Made by a program: the position numbers and the translations under genes
The notes under the pieces: model-generated
The model's database searches: none
What the model was told of the DNA's origin: nothing
What the model saw: the letters and a program-made list of their open reading frames with translations, nothing else
NCBI RefSeq assembly: GCF_006440675.2
Contig: NZ_CP083951.1
Location: forward strand, 5,303,501 to 5,367,500
Reading direction: 5' to 3'
From: Mesorhizobium sp. B2-8-5
GTDB lineage: Bacteria; Pseudomonadota; Alphaproteobacteria; Rhizobiales; Rhizobiaceae
DNA length: 64,000 bases
Shown here: in pieces, positions 28,090-36,975 of the stretch
Layout of the letters: each line of letters opens with the position of its first letter
Numbering within the stretch: position 1 is the stretch's first letter

Positions 28090-28189
28090 TTGCAAGCCGG
28101 CCTGCGCCGGTTGTGAATGCTAGAAAGCGTGCGTTGCGTTCGGCGAGCGATCGCCTTATATGGCGGCTTTAGCGGAGCTTGAGCACCAG

Positions 28190-29671
28190 ATGGCAGACTC
28201 AACGGCAGATAGAGGCAAAGTCCTTTCCGCCGAGGCTGACGACCATTTCCACGACGAATGCGGCGTGTTCGGCATCTTCGGCCGGCAGGACGCGGCAGCC
28301 ATTGTCACACTCGGGCTGCACGCCCTGCAGCACCGCGGCCAGGAAGCCGCCGGCATCGTCTCCTATGACGGCACGCAGTTCCATGTCGAACGCCATGTCG
28401 GCCTGATCGGCGATACCTTCACCAAACAGCGCGTCATCGACAGCCTGCAAGGCAACCGCGCCATCGGCCACACGCGCTACGCCACCACGGGCGGCGCCGG
28501 CCTGCGCAACATCCAGCCCTTCTTCGCCGAGCTTGCCGATGGCGGCTTTGCCGTCGCCCATAACGGCAATCTGACCAACGCCATGACCGTGCAGCGCGCG
28601 CTGCAGAAGCAAGGCGCTATCTTCTCCTCGACCTCCGACACCGAGACGCTGCTGCATCTGGTCGCTACCAGCAAGGAGCGCGACCTCAACTCGCGCTTCA
28701 TCGACGCGGTGCGGCAGGTCGAAGGCGCCTTCTCGCTGGTGGCGATGACCGCCAAGAAGATGATCGGCTGCCGCGATCCGCTCGGCATCCGGCCGCTGGT
28801 GCTGGGCGACCTCGACGGCGCCTGGATCCTCGCCTCCGAAACCTGCGCGCTCGACATCATCGGCGCCCGCTTCGTGCGCGACATCAAGCCGGGCGAAATG
28901 GTGGTCATCACCGCCAAGGGCATCGAGAGCCTGTTCCCGTTCGAGCCGCAGAAGACCCGCTTCTGCATCTTCGAATATGTCTATTTCGCGCGGCCGGACT
29001 CCTCGGTCGAAGGCCGCAATGTCTACGAAGTGCGCAAGCGCATCGGCGCGGAACTCGCGCAGGAAAACCCGGTCGAGGCCGACATCGTCGTGCCGGTGCC
29101 GGATTCCGGCACGCCGGCCGCGATCGGCTTTTCCCAGGCCGCGGGCATTCCCTTCGAGCTCGGCATCATCCGCAACCATTATGTCGGGCGCACTTTCATC
29201 CAGCCGGGCGATTCCATCCGCCACATGGGCGTGAAGCTGAAACACAACGCCAACCGCCGCATGATCGAGGGCAAGCGGGTGGTGCTCGTCGACGATTCCA
29301 TCGTGCGCGGCACCACCAGCCAGAAGATCGTGCAGATGGTGCGCGATGCCGGCGCCAGGGAAGTGCATATGCGCATCGCCTCGCCGCCGACCAGCGCGTC
29401 CTGCTTTTATGGCGTCGACACGCCGGAGAAGTCGAAGCTCTTGGCATCGCGCATGTCGGTCGAGGAGATGGCCGAGTTCATCCGCGTCGATTCGCTCGGC
29501 TTCCTGTCAATCGACGGGCTCTACCGCGCCGTCGGCGAGGCCGGCCGCGACAATGAGCAGCCGCAATTCTGCGACGCCTGCTTCACCGGACAATACCCCA
29601 CCCGCCTGCTCGACTTCGAAGGCCACGACAATGTGCGCACGCTGTCGCTGCTGGCGAATAGCGGGGCGTAG
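28190..29671 (+). CDS. purF: Amidophosphoribosyltransferase
   Basis: First committed enzyme of purine synthesis: PRPP plus glutamine gives phosphoribosylamine. The nucleophilic Cys24 in DDHFHDECGVFGIFG follows a short propeptide that is normally removed. The glutaminase domain shows LHALQHRGQEAAGIV and GHTRYATTGG; the PRTase domain shows KRVVLVDDSIVRGTTS. The start MADSTADRGK was chosen because the extra ten codons from the ATG at 28160 include a TTA codon and have no ribosome-binding site; a 503-residue product from 28160 remains possible. Confidence 0.95.
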   Translation: MADSTADRGKVLSAEADDHFHDECGVFGIFGRQDAAAIVTLGLHALQHRGQEAAGIVSYDGTQFHVERHVGLIGDTFTKQRVIDSLQGNRAIGHTRYATTGGAGLRNIQPFFAELADGGFAVAHNGNLTNAMTVQRALQKQGAIFSSTSDTETLLHLVATSKERDLNSRFIDAVRQVEGAFSLVAMTAKKMIGCRDPLGIRPLVLGDLDGAWILASETCALDIIGARFVRDIKPGEMVVITAKGIESLFPFEPQKTRFCIFEYVYFARPDSSVEGRNVYEVRKRIGAELAQENPVEADIVVPVPDSGTPAAIGFSQAAGIPFELGIIRNHYVGRTFIQPGDSIRHMGVKLKHNANRRMIEGKRVVLVDDSIVRGTTSQKIVQMVRDAGAREVHMRIASPPTSASCFYGVDTPEKSKLLASRMSVEEMAEFIRVDSLGFLSIDGLYRAVGEAGRDNEQPQFCDACFTGQYPTRLLDFEGHDNVRTLSLLANSGA

Positions 29672-29698
29672 GCCGCATCACCTTACGGAATTGCCTGC

Positions 29699-30442
29699 AT
29701 GACCCTCGACCTTTCCGGCCGCGTCGCGGTCGTAACCGGCGCCTCGCGCGGCATCGGCTATTTCATCGCCAGGGAACTGGCGGCAGCCGGCGCACATGTG
29801 ATCGCGGTGGCGCGCACGGTCGGCGGGCTGGAAGAGCTGGACGACCAGATCAAGGCCGATGGCCGCGGCCAGGCGACGCTGGTGCCGCTCGATCTTGCCG
29901 ACATGGCCGGCATCGACCGTCTGGGCGGCGCCATCCACGAGCGCTGGGGCAAGCTGGATATCCTGGTTGCCAATGCCGGCGTGCTTGGCGTGATCTCGCC
30001 GATCGGCCATGTCGAAGCCAAGACCTTCGAGAAGGTGATGACCATCAACGTCACCTCGACCTGGCGGCTGATCCGTTCGGTCGACCCGCTGCTCAGGCTC
30101 TCCGATGCCGGCCGCGCCATCATTCTCTCCTCCAACACGGCGCATTCGGCGCGCGCCTTCTGGGCGCCCTATGCGGCTTCCAAGGCGGCGGTCGAGACGA
30201 TGATGCGTTCGTGGGCGCATGAGACCGAGACCCTGGCGCTGCGGGTGAACGCCGCCGATCCGGGCGCGACCCGGACCGCGATGCGTGCCCAGGCCATGCC
30301 CGGCGAGGATCCGGAGACACTGCCGCATCCGTCCGAGATCGCCAGGCGCATCGTGCCGCTGGCCAGCCCGGAACTGAAGGAAACCGGGCTGATCTTCCAG
30401 GCCAAGCACAACCGCTTCGTCGCCTACCGGCAGCCGGAATAA
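29699..30442 (+). CDS. Short-chain dehydrogenase/reductase
   Basis: A 247-residue classical SDR with cofactor motif TGASRGIG (about 14-21), NAG (VANAGVLG), and catalytic Tyr/Lys in PYAASKAAVE with a Ser in LSSNTAHS. The C-terminus does not identify a substrate. It begins 27 bp after purF on the same strand and could be cotranscribed with it. The function beyond NAD(P)-linked alcohol/ketone chemistry is unknown. Confidence 0.88.
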   Translation: MTLDLSGRVAVVTGASRGIGYFIARELAAAGAHVIAVARTVGGLEELDDQIKADGRGQATLVPLDLADMAGIDRLGGAIHERWGKLDILVANAGVLGVISPIGHVEAKTFEKVMTINVTSTWRLIRSVDPLLRLSDAGRAIILSSNTAHSARAFWAPYAASKAAVETMMRSWAHETETLALRVNAADPGATRTAMRAQAMPGEDPETLPHPSEIARRIVPLASPELKETGLIFQAKHNRFVAYRQPE

Positions 30443-30483
30443 CCTTGAGTGTTAGGCGGATGAAATAGCGCTGCGGCTACGTT

Positions 30484-30506
30484 CTTCGAATGTAGGACAT
30501 TCGAAG
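30484..30506. promoter_or_regulatory. Perfect 10-bp dyad CTTCGAATGT-AGG-ACATTCGAAG
   Basis: A perfect inverted repeat with a three-base spacer, between the SDR stop and the start of the decayed gene at 30520. It could be a protein-binding operator or a weak terminator for the SDR; no T-run follows. Confidence 0.5.
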
Positions 30507-30519
30507 CCGGAGTGCCGAC

Positions 30520-30865
30520 ATGCGCAGACTTCTTCTCGTTGCCGCCACCGCCGGCATCACCAAGCAGACGGCGCTGACTGAATAGGGCGAGACGATCAAC
30601 GGCCGCGGCGACACGCCGAACCGCCACGACATGCTGACCGGCTCCAAGCCAGACGGCGCCAGGATCGCCGACCAGACCTGCGGCGACTGGACGATGAGCG
30701 GCGCCAGGCGCCGCCATGATGGGCCATCACGATCGCACCGGGCTCGACGATTCGGCGGCGGCGAAGTCGTGGAATTCCTCGCACGCCTCGCGCGGCGGCT
30801 GCAGCCAGGAGGCGCTCAAGGGCACCGGTGGCGACGGGCTGTTCTACTGCTTCGCGGTCGAGTGA
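30520..30865 (+). pseudogene. Decayed gene for a small secreted protein (stop plus frameshift)
   Basis: Reading from ATG at 30520 gives a signal-like MRRLLLVAATAG, then an in-frame TAG at 30583-30585, then NGRGDTPNRHDMLTGSKPDGARIADQ, with TCGDWTMSG following. A frameshift near 30715 moves the reading to the frame beginning ATG 30719: MGHHDRTGLDDSAAAKSWNS, then HASRGGCSQEALKGTGGDGLFYCFAVE and TGA at 30863. The two halves together recall a small exported protein family of rhizobia with lectin-like Cys/Trp spacing. Neither half is a complete gene, so it is called a pseudogene with two lesions. Confidence 0.75.
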
Positions 30866-31000
30866 GCCGGGTCGCGACCCTCTATTCACGGGTCTGTGAC
30901 CGGGGCGGCGAAAGCGTGTGCCGCCGCCCCGCTTTCGCCGCCCCAAGGGAGTTGCTAGGATCGGTCCGACTCCGACATTTCAGCAAAGCGAGGAATTCCC

Positions 31001-31225
31001 ATGGCTGCTACTCCCAGCGTAGCGTTGGTCTGGTATCTGGTGATTGCCGGCCCGCAAGGCGGCATGGTGGTGCTGCCCAGCACCTTCGACACCCGCGAAC
31101 AGTGCACCAACGCCATCACCGAATATCAGAAGCAGCCGACGCCTCAGGGCTGGGCCGTGCAATGCGTGCCGAGCGCCTCGCCTTTCACCGATGAAGGGGA
31201 TGCGGAGACGCCGTCGGCTCAGTAG
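31001..31225 (+). CDS. Small hypothetical protein
   Basis: A 74-residue protein with a hydrophobic start (VALVWYLVIAGPQGGMVVL) and two Cys (EQCTNA, VQCVPS). The ATG is preceded by GAGGAATTCCC, a fair ribosome-binding site. The pattern of a short hydrophobic segment followed by FDTREQCTNAITEYQ and WAVQCVP looks like a conserved small exported or membrane-edge protein. I do not know its function. Confidence 0.6.
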   Translation: MAATPSVALVWYLVIAGPQGGMVVLPSTFDTREQCTNAITEYQKQPTPQGWAVQCVPSASPFTDEGDAETPSAQ

Positions 31226-31240
31226 CGCGAGGCGTCGGCG

Positions 31241-31273
31241 CTGCTGATCTCCTCCCTTGGGGGAAATCAGCAG
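31241..31273. terminator. Hairpin between two convergent genes
   Basis: CTGCTGAT at 31241-31248 pairs with ATCAGCAG at 31266-31273, and an inner CTCCTCCC pairs partly with GGGGGA. It lies between the stop at 31225 and the OsmC stop at 31276, and could act as a bidirectional terminator. Its inner part resembles the GGGGGAGAT palindromes elsewhere in the window. Confidence 0.6.
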
Positions 31274-31275
31274 TG

Positions 31276-31782
31276 TCAACGCCCTGCGCTCACAGCCAAC
31301 GCCGGCTTGTTGTTGATCGTCTGGAACACCACGCAATAGCGCTCGGTGAGCTTCATGAGCGAATCGATGCGCTCCTGCGGCTCGTCGGTGTCGAGGTTGA
31401 ACTTCAGCCTTATCTCGCGAAAACCGACCGGCGCGTCGCGGGCGACGCCGAGCGTGCCGCGGAAATCGAGGTCGCCCTCGGCCTCGACCGTGGCGTTGCC
31501 GAGCTTGAACTCCAGCGCTGTCGCCACAGCTTTCAGCGTCACGCCGGCGCACGCGACCAGCGCTTCCAGAAGCATGTCGCCCGAGCATAGCTCGAGGCCC
31601 GAGCCGCCGGTGGCCGGATGAAGCCCGGCGACAGCGTGCGCCCTGCCCGTCTCCACCTTGCAGGCAATCGACTGGTCGTCGAGCGTTCCGCGCGCCTTGA
31701 GCGTGATCAGCGCCCTGGCGGCGTCGTCGCGATAGGCTTCCTTCAGCGGAGCCTGCATGGCCTTGAGTGCGGTCGCGTCCAT
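31276..31782 (-). CDS. OsmC family protein
   Basis: A 168-residue OsmC/Ohr-fold protein. The family Cys residues appear in LELCSGDMLLEALVACAGVTLKAVA and ERYCVVFQTINNKP, consistent with a thiol-based peroxidase or stress protein. The start MDATALKAMQAPL was chosen; the frame continues upstream only as an improbable Arg-rich extension. It converges on the small gene at 31001. OsmC and Ohr cannot be separated safely here, and the physiological peroxide is unknown. Confidence 0.85.
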   Translation of the reverse strand: MDATALKAMQAPLKEAYRDDAARALITLKARGTLDDQSIACKVETGRAHAVAGLHPATGGSGLELCSGDMLLEALVACAGVTLKAVATALEFKLGNATVEAEGDLDFRGTLGVARDAPVGFREIRLKFNLDTDEPQERIDSLMKLTERYCVVFQTINNKPALAVSAGR

Positions 31783-32087
31783 TGCCTGTCCTTTTCGTCG
31801 ACTTGTTGCTGCATCGGCGTTCGCCGTCCGATCGAGATTTGCCCCGATCGATCGGCAAGGCAATGCATTTATCCCTGCCGCCGTTCCGGCCCAGGTCTTC
31901 GCCATTGAAGGGAACGGCGGGCGGCCCTGCTTCCTTGGTCCGTGGCAATCCGCGAAAACACCCCCCATTCCCTCTGCTTGACTTGTTCCAGCCGGCACCC
32001 GGCTATCCCAAATGGGACATTGACGGACGACGCCCCGAAAAAGTCTGATCCGGGCGAGTGTCGTCCGCCATTTTCCGGTGCCCCCAC
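31783..32087. other. Intergenic region between osmC-like gene and agmatine deiminase gene
   Basis: About 305 bp between two divergent genes. No convincing gene, tRNA or terminator is seen. It should hold the promoters of both genes. A GATCGATCGGC-type palindromic stretch lies near 31845-31860. Nothing else stands out. Confidence 0.5.
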
Positions 32088-33194
32088 ATGCCACGTACCC
32101 TTTCGACGAAGCCGAAACAGGACGGATTTCGCGCGCCCGGCGAGTTCGAGCCCAAATCGGGGTGTTGGCTGATCTGGCCGGAGCGGCCGGACACCTGGCG
32201 CCTCGGCGCCAAGCCGGCACAGAAGCTGTTTGCCAATGTCGCCGCGGCGATCGCGCAAAGCGAGCCGGTGACGGTGGCGGCATCCAGCCGGCAGTGGCAG
32301 AACGCCAGGACCCGGTTGCCTGAGCATGTGCGCGTGGTGGAGATGTCCACCAACGATTCCTGGCTGCGCGACAGCGGCCCGAATTTCGTCGTCAACGATC
32401 AAGGCTCCGTGCGTGGCGTCGATTGGACCTTCAACGCCTATGGCGGTTTCGATGGCGGGCTCTACGCGCCATGGGACCTGGACGACCTGGCGGCGCAAAA
32501 GGTGCTCGAAATCGAGAGGATGGATCGTTATCGCGCGCCGCTGATCGCCGAGGGCGGAGGCCTGCAATGCGACGGACAGGGCACGCTCATCACGACGGAG
32601 CAATGCCTGCTCAATCGAAATCGCAACGCCCATCTCGGCAAGGCCGAGGTGGAACGGCAACTGGGCGACTATCTCGGCGTCGACACCATCATCTGGCTGC
32701 CCCGCGGCTTTGCCTTCGACGAGACGGACGGCCATGTCGACGATGTCTGCTGCTTCGTGCGCCCCGGCGTGGTCGCGTTGAGCTGGACCGACAATCGCGA
32801 CGATCCGCAATATGAGATCGTGCGGGAAGCCGAGGAAGTGCTGCGCTCGGCCCGCGACGCGCGTGGCCATGCCCTCGAGGTGCATCGTCTGCCTCATCCC
32901 ATGCCGATCGAGATGACGCCGGAAGAAAGCGAGAGCCTGGACCGGCTCGATTCGACCTGGGCGCGACCGGCTGGCAACCGGATCGCGGCGAGCTACATCA
33001 ACTACTATCCGGGCAACAGCGTCGTGGTCGTGCCAGAGTTCGGCTCCGGCCTCGATGTGAAGGCAAAGGCGAAGCTGGCCGAGCTGTTCCCCAACCACAG
33101 AATAGTCGGCATCGAGAACTCCCGCGAGATTTTGCTGGGTGGCGGCAATGTCGCCTGCATCACCTTGCCGGTCTATGCCCCACAACGACGTTGA
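32088..33194 (+). CDS. aguA: Agmatine deiminase
   Basis: Converts agmatine to N-carbamoylputrescine and ammonia, a step from arginine toward putrescine. The 368-residue protein of the pentein fold shows the key motifs: the N-terminal FEPKSGCWLIWPERPDTW, NDSWLRDSGPNFVV, AEGGGLQCDGQGT, DETDGHVDD and the catalytic Cys near the C-terminus in LGGGNVACITLPVYAP. ATG at 32088 was chosen; GTG at 32058 would add ten residues. It lies 90 bp upstream of a polyamine-type binding protein on the same strand. Confidence 0.92.
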   Translation: MPRTLSTKPKQDGFRAPGEFEPKSGCWLIWPERPDTWRLGAKPAQKLFANVAAAIAQSEPVTVAASSRQWQNARTRLPEHVRVVEMSTNDSWLRDSGPNFVVNDQGSVRGVDWTFNAYGGFDGGLYAPWDLDDLAAQKVLEIERMDRYRAPLIAEGGGLQCDGQGTLITTEQCLLNRNRNAHLGKAEVERQLGDYLGVDTIIWLPRGFAFDETDGHVDDVCCFVRPGVVALSWTDNRDDPQYEIVREAEEVLRSARDARGHALEVHRLPHPMPIEMTPEESESLDRLDSTWARPAGNRIAASYINYYPGNSVVVVPEFGSGLDVKAKAKLAELFPNHRIVGIENSREILLGGGNVACITLPVYAPQRR

Positions 33195-33284
33195 GCGAAG
33201 GCGAACGCCGGCTAACCGGCCGCGAAACGGAACTGAGGGCTGAGCGATCCATCGGTGCCAGCCCAGGCGAAAAGGAGGAGATTC

Positions 33285-34385
33285 ATGCGCATCCTGATCC
33301 TGTCAACGCTGCTTGCCGGGCTCGCCTGCGGCATCGCCAGCACGGCTTCGGCGGACGAGGAAAAAGTCGTCAACGTCTACAACTGGTCGGACTACATCGC
33401 GCCGGACACCGCCGAGAAGTTCGAGAAGGAGACGGGCATCAAGGTTCGCTACGATGTCTATGACGGCAACGAGGTGCTCGAGACAAAGCTGCTCACCGGC
33501 GGCTCCGGATATGACGTGGTCTATCCTTCGGCCTATCCGTTCCTGAAGAACCAGGTGAAGGCGGGGGCCTTCCTGGAGCTCGACACGTCCAAGCTTGCAA
33601 ACCACGCGAAGATCGATCCGCAGGCTCTTTCGCTGATCGCCGGCGCGGACCCGCAAAACAAGCATGCCGTGCCCTATATGGCCGTCACCGACGGCATCGG
33701 CTACAACGTCGTCGCGGTGAAGCAGCGGCTGCCGGACGCGCCGACAAATTCCTTCGCCATGGTCTTCGACGTCGACGTCGTCAAGAAGCTCTCCGATTGC
33801 GGCGTGGCGATGATCGACGCGCCGGCTGAAGTCATTCCAATGGCCCTGAATTATCTTCATGTCGACCCGCGGTCGACCAGTCCCGACGACCTTGCCAAGG
33901 TCGAGGAACTGATGGCCAAGGTGCGGCCCTACATCCGCTATTTCCACTCCTCGAAATACATAAACGACCTGGCGAACGGCGACATCTGCGTCGTGCTTGG
34001 CTGGTCGGGCGACATACTTCAAGCAAGGACGCGTGCCGCCGAATCCACCAAGAAGCTGGAGATCGCCTATTCCATTCCGAAGGAAGGCACGCTCATCAAC
34101 TTCGATACGATGGCGGTGCCGAAGGATGCGCCGCACCCCGATAACGCCATGGCCTGGATCAACTTCAACCTGCGGCCCGATATCGCCGCGACCAACTCCA
34201 GCTATGTCTCCTATGCCAACGCGATACCGGACTCCCTGCCGCTGATGGACAAGGCGATCGCCAGCGACCCCGGTGTCTTTCCTCCCGACGACGTGAAGGC
34301 CAAGCTGTTCGTGGTCGACAACAGCGACGCGAAGCTGCTGCGGTCTCAAAATCGTATGTGGACGCGTGTGGTGACGGGGCAGTAG
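33285..34385 (+). CDS. Polyamine ABC transporter substrate-binding protein (PotF-like)
   Basis: A 366-residue periplasmic protein with a signal peptide (ILSTLLAGLACGIASTASA) and the opening VVNVYNWSDYIAPDTAEKFEKETGIKV typical of PotD/PotF proteins. The ATG is preceded by AAAAGGAGGAGATTC, an excellent ribosome-binding site. It follows aguA, so putrescine, agmatine or a related amine is the likely ligand. No ATPase or permease gene is adjacent; partners must be elsewhere or the protein acts as a sensor. Confidence 0.88.
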   Translation: MRILILSTLLAGLACGIASTASADEEKVVNVYNWSDYIAPDTAEKFEKETGIKVRYDVYDGNEVLETKLLTGGSGYDVVYPSAYPFLKNQVKAGAFLELDTSKLANHAKIDPQALSLIAGADPQNKHAVPYMAVTDGIGYNVVAVKQRLPDAPTNSFAMVFDVDVVKKLSDCGVAMIDAPAEVIPMALNYLHVDPRSTSPDDLAKVEELMAKVRPYIRYFHSSKYINDLANGDICVVLGWSGDILQARTRAAESTKKLEIAYSIPKEGTLINFDTMAVPKDAPHPDNAMAWINFNLRPDIAATNSSYVSYANAIPDSLPLMDKAIASDPGVFPPDDVKAKLFVVDNSDAKLLRSQNRMWTRVVTGQ

Positions 34386-34400
34386 GGCCGGCGCGCAACA

Positions 34401-35156
34401 TCAGTTGCGCGCGGCCTCGCGAACGGCTGCCAGCAACTCCACCTGGGAGTGCACACCGAGCTTGCGGTAGACCTGCTTGATGTGGTTGCGGGCCGTGCCC
34501 GGCGAAATGGAAAGGCTCCGCGCGATGGTCTTGGCGTTGCCGCCGTCGATCAGGTGCCGCGCGATCTCGCTCTCGCGCGCGCTGAGCAGGGACCGCGCGG
34601 CCTCAACTGCCCCGCCCTTGTCCCTGAGGCGGCACAAGTGAAACAATCTTTCCAGAACCAGCTTCGTTGCGCCGCCCGCGGCGCAGGCGAGCGCCAGGTC
34701 CTGCTCGCCAAAGGGCGGCGCGCCGTTGCGTCGCAGAAAGGTGACATAACCAGCGGTCAGCCTGTCGAGATTGAACACGCCGGTTATCTCGTCGAAGCTG
34801 TCGGAGGGGCCATAGAATTCGCGGTAATAGGGCGAGCGCTGAAAATCGCCGCTGCGGAGAGCCGATAACGGCAACAGAAAATCCTGCCGGCTGCTGGCGA
34901 ACCGCTGGAAGAAGGGGTCCAGCCGGTAGACGCGGGCGTCGTAGTCGCGGTTCCAGCGATCGGGGCCGGCGTCGTCGATCGTCAGGGAGGTGATGTCACG
35001 GCGATAGAAGCCGACATACACGCGATCGGAGCCGAGCAACACGCCCGCCGCCGCGGTGAAGCGAGCCGACAATTCCTCGGGCGTTGCAGCGCCGGCCGCG
35101 GCGGCGACGCCGCCGCTCCAGCTTGCAAATCGGTCGAGGGAAAAATTCGCGAGCAT
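34401..35156 (-). CDS. LuxR-family transcriptional regulator
   Basis: A 251-residue regulator with a C-terminal LuxR helix-turn-helix (LLSARESEIARHLIDGGNAKTIARSLSISPGTARNHIKQVYRKLGVHSQVELLAAV). The N-terminal ~180 residues do not show the Trp/Tyr/Asp set of acyl-homoserine-lactone binders, and no luxI gene is adjacent, so it is a solo with an unknown signal. It is convergent with the binding-protein gene and divergent from the peptidase gene, so either neighbour could be its target. Confidence 0.85.
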   Translation of the reverse strand: MLANFSLDRFASWSGGVAAAAGAATPEELSARFTAAAGVLLGSDRVYVGFYRRDITSLTIDDAGPDRWNRDYDARVYRLDPFFQRFASSRQDFLLPLSALRSGDFQRSPYYREFYGPSDSFDEITGVFNLDRLTAGYVTFLRRNGAPPFGEQDLALACAAGGATKLVLERLFHLCRLRDKGGAVEAARSLLSARESEIARHLIDGGNAKTIARSLSISPGTARNHIKQVYRKLGVHSQVELLAAVREAARN

Positions 35157-35325
35157 TCGCGCCTAGCCTAGCGCATGCCGCCGCAAGTTCAACCTGGCGA
35201 AATGGCGGCAAGGCGGGGACCGGTATGGCTGCCTCAGGCACCGTGACGGATCGCGAGAGCGAGTAGTTGCTTTGACTTCACAGACCCAGGCCATACCTAT
35301 TGCGAAACCCCTTTGCGGAGGCATC

Positions 35326-36831
35326 ATGAGGTCCAAGCTGAGACTCCTCCCCTTCATCCTGCTGGCGTTCGCCGCCTTCTCACAGCCGGGCTTCGCCGCC
35401 GAAGCACCCGAGCGCCCGGCGCCCGAGGGTGGTGTGCTTTCTCTCCTGCCGCCGCCCCAGGTGACCGAGCATTCGATCACGCTTGGCGGGCGCAAGCTGG
35501 ATTACCAGGCCAAGGCCGGCACGCTGTCGCTCTTGTCCGGCAAGGGCGAGGTCACCGCCGAGATCTTTTATGTCGCCTACACGCAGCAGTCGCCTGCGCC
35601 GGCGAAGGACCGGCCGATCACCTTCGTCTTCAACGGCGGACCGGGCGCGGCATCGGCTTACCTGCATCTCGGCGCGATCGGGCCGCGCATCGTCGAGACC
35701 GCCGCCGACGGCGAGTTCCTGCGGCCGCCGCAAAAGCTCATCGACAATCCCGACAGTTGGCTCGACATGAGCGATCTCGTCTTCGTCGATCCGGTCGGCA
35801 CCGGCTACAGCCGCGAGGCGCCGGGGCATGAGCCGAAGGAATTCTGGAGCGTCGACGCCGACGCCAGCTCGGTCGGCGCCTTCATCCGCCTCTATCTGGC
35901 GCAGAACGGCCGCACCGGATCGCCGCTGTTCCTCGCCGGCGAGAGCTATGGCGGTTTTCGCGCGGCGCTGCTCGCCCGCACACTCCAGGAGGATGTTGGG
36001 TTGAGCCCCAGCGGCGTCGTGCTGATCTCGCCGGCGCTGGAATTCATGCTGGTGCGCCCCGACCAATTCGACCAGTTGCATTGGGCGCTGGAATTGCCTT
36101 CGCTGGCGGCGACACGCCTGAAGGGCGACGGCGTCAGCGGTGATGCGTTGCGCGACAGGCTGGCCGAGGTCGAGCACTACGCGCTCGGCGATTACCTGAC
36201 GGCGCTGAACAGCGGGCTGGAGCAAGGCGGCAAGCTCGCCAGCGGTCGCGTTTCGGAGATCACCGGCCTGCCGCTCGAGCTCGTCCAACGCAATTTCGCC
36301 CGCATCCCCATCGGGCTTTTCGCCAAGGAATTCCAGCGCGCCACGGGCAAGGTGCTCAGCCCTTACGACGCCACCATCGGCACCGCCGACATCGCGCCGC
36401 AAAGCGCGCGTGACGCCGGCCCCGACCCGGTGCTCGACCGCAGCATTCCAGCGCTGACATCCGCCTTCGTCGCCTATGCCCGCGACGAGCTCAACTACCG
36501 CACCGATGTCAGCTACCGGCTGCTCAACGGCGAGATCAGCCGCAGTTGGGATTACGGCACATCGGGCCAGGGTTATGCCGGCGTGATGAACGACCTGCAG
36601 CGGGCGCGTTCGCTCAACCCTGCCCTCGGCGTCGTCATCGTCAACGGCTACACCGACCTCGTCACACCCTATCTCGCCTCGCGCTACCTGGTGAACCAGG
36701 TTCCCTCGCTCGCCGACGCCAAGCCGATCCGCCTCGACGTCGTCGAGGGCGGCCACATGATGTATCTGCGGCCGGATGGGCGACGCGCGCTGAAGGACGC
36801 GGCATCGGAGCTCTATCAGGCGACGCAGTAG
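35326..36831 (+). CDS. S10-type serine carboxypeptidase-like protein
   Basis: A 501-residue exported alpha/beta-hydrolase of peptidase family S10. Signal peptide about 1-25 (LRLLPFILLAFAAFSQPGFAA). NGGPGAAS (103-110) shapes the oxyanion hole, the nucleophile is Ser207 in GESYGGFR, the Asp is in NGYTDLVTP and the His in VEGGHMMYLRP. ATG at 35326 was chosen because GCGGAGGCATC precedes it; an in-frame ATG exists 18 codons upstream. Likely periplasmic; the natural substrate is unknown. Confidence 0.85.
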   Translation: MRSKLRLLPFILLAFAAFSQPGFAAEAPERPAPEGGVLSLLPPPQVTEHSITLGGRKLDYQAKAGTLSLLSGKGEVTAEIFYVAYTQQSPAPAKDRPITFVFNGGPGAASAYLHLGAIGPRIVETAADGEFLRPPQKLIDNPDSWLDMSDLVFVDPVGTGYSREAPGHEPKEFWSVDADASSVGAFIRLYLAQNGRTGSPLFLAGESYGGFRAALLARTLQEDVGLSPSGVVLISPALEFMLVRPDQFDQLHWALELPSLAATRLKGDGVSGDALRDRLAEVEHYALGDYLTALNSGLEQGGKLASGRVSEITGLPLELVQRNFARIPIGLFAKEFQRATGKVLSPYDATIGTADIAPQSARDAGPDPVLDRSIPALTSAFVAYARDELNYRTDVSYRLLNGEISRSWDYGTSGQGYAGVMNDLQRARSLNPALGVVIVNGYTDLVTPYLASRYLVNQVPSLADAKPIRLDVVEGGHMMYLRPDGRRALKDAASELYQATQ

Positions 36832-36975
36832 TCCCCCGACCGGCCTTCGGCGGACGACCTGCGCCAACGCAAGTGCCGCGGTGGAGCAGCGCCGTGCAAG
36901 CTTTCGCCCGTATAGCTGGAGCAGCGGTCCCGACTGGGGCGGAACCGCTTTCCACGCAACCACGCTGAAAACCGC

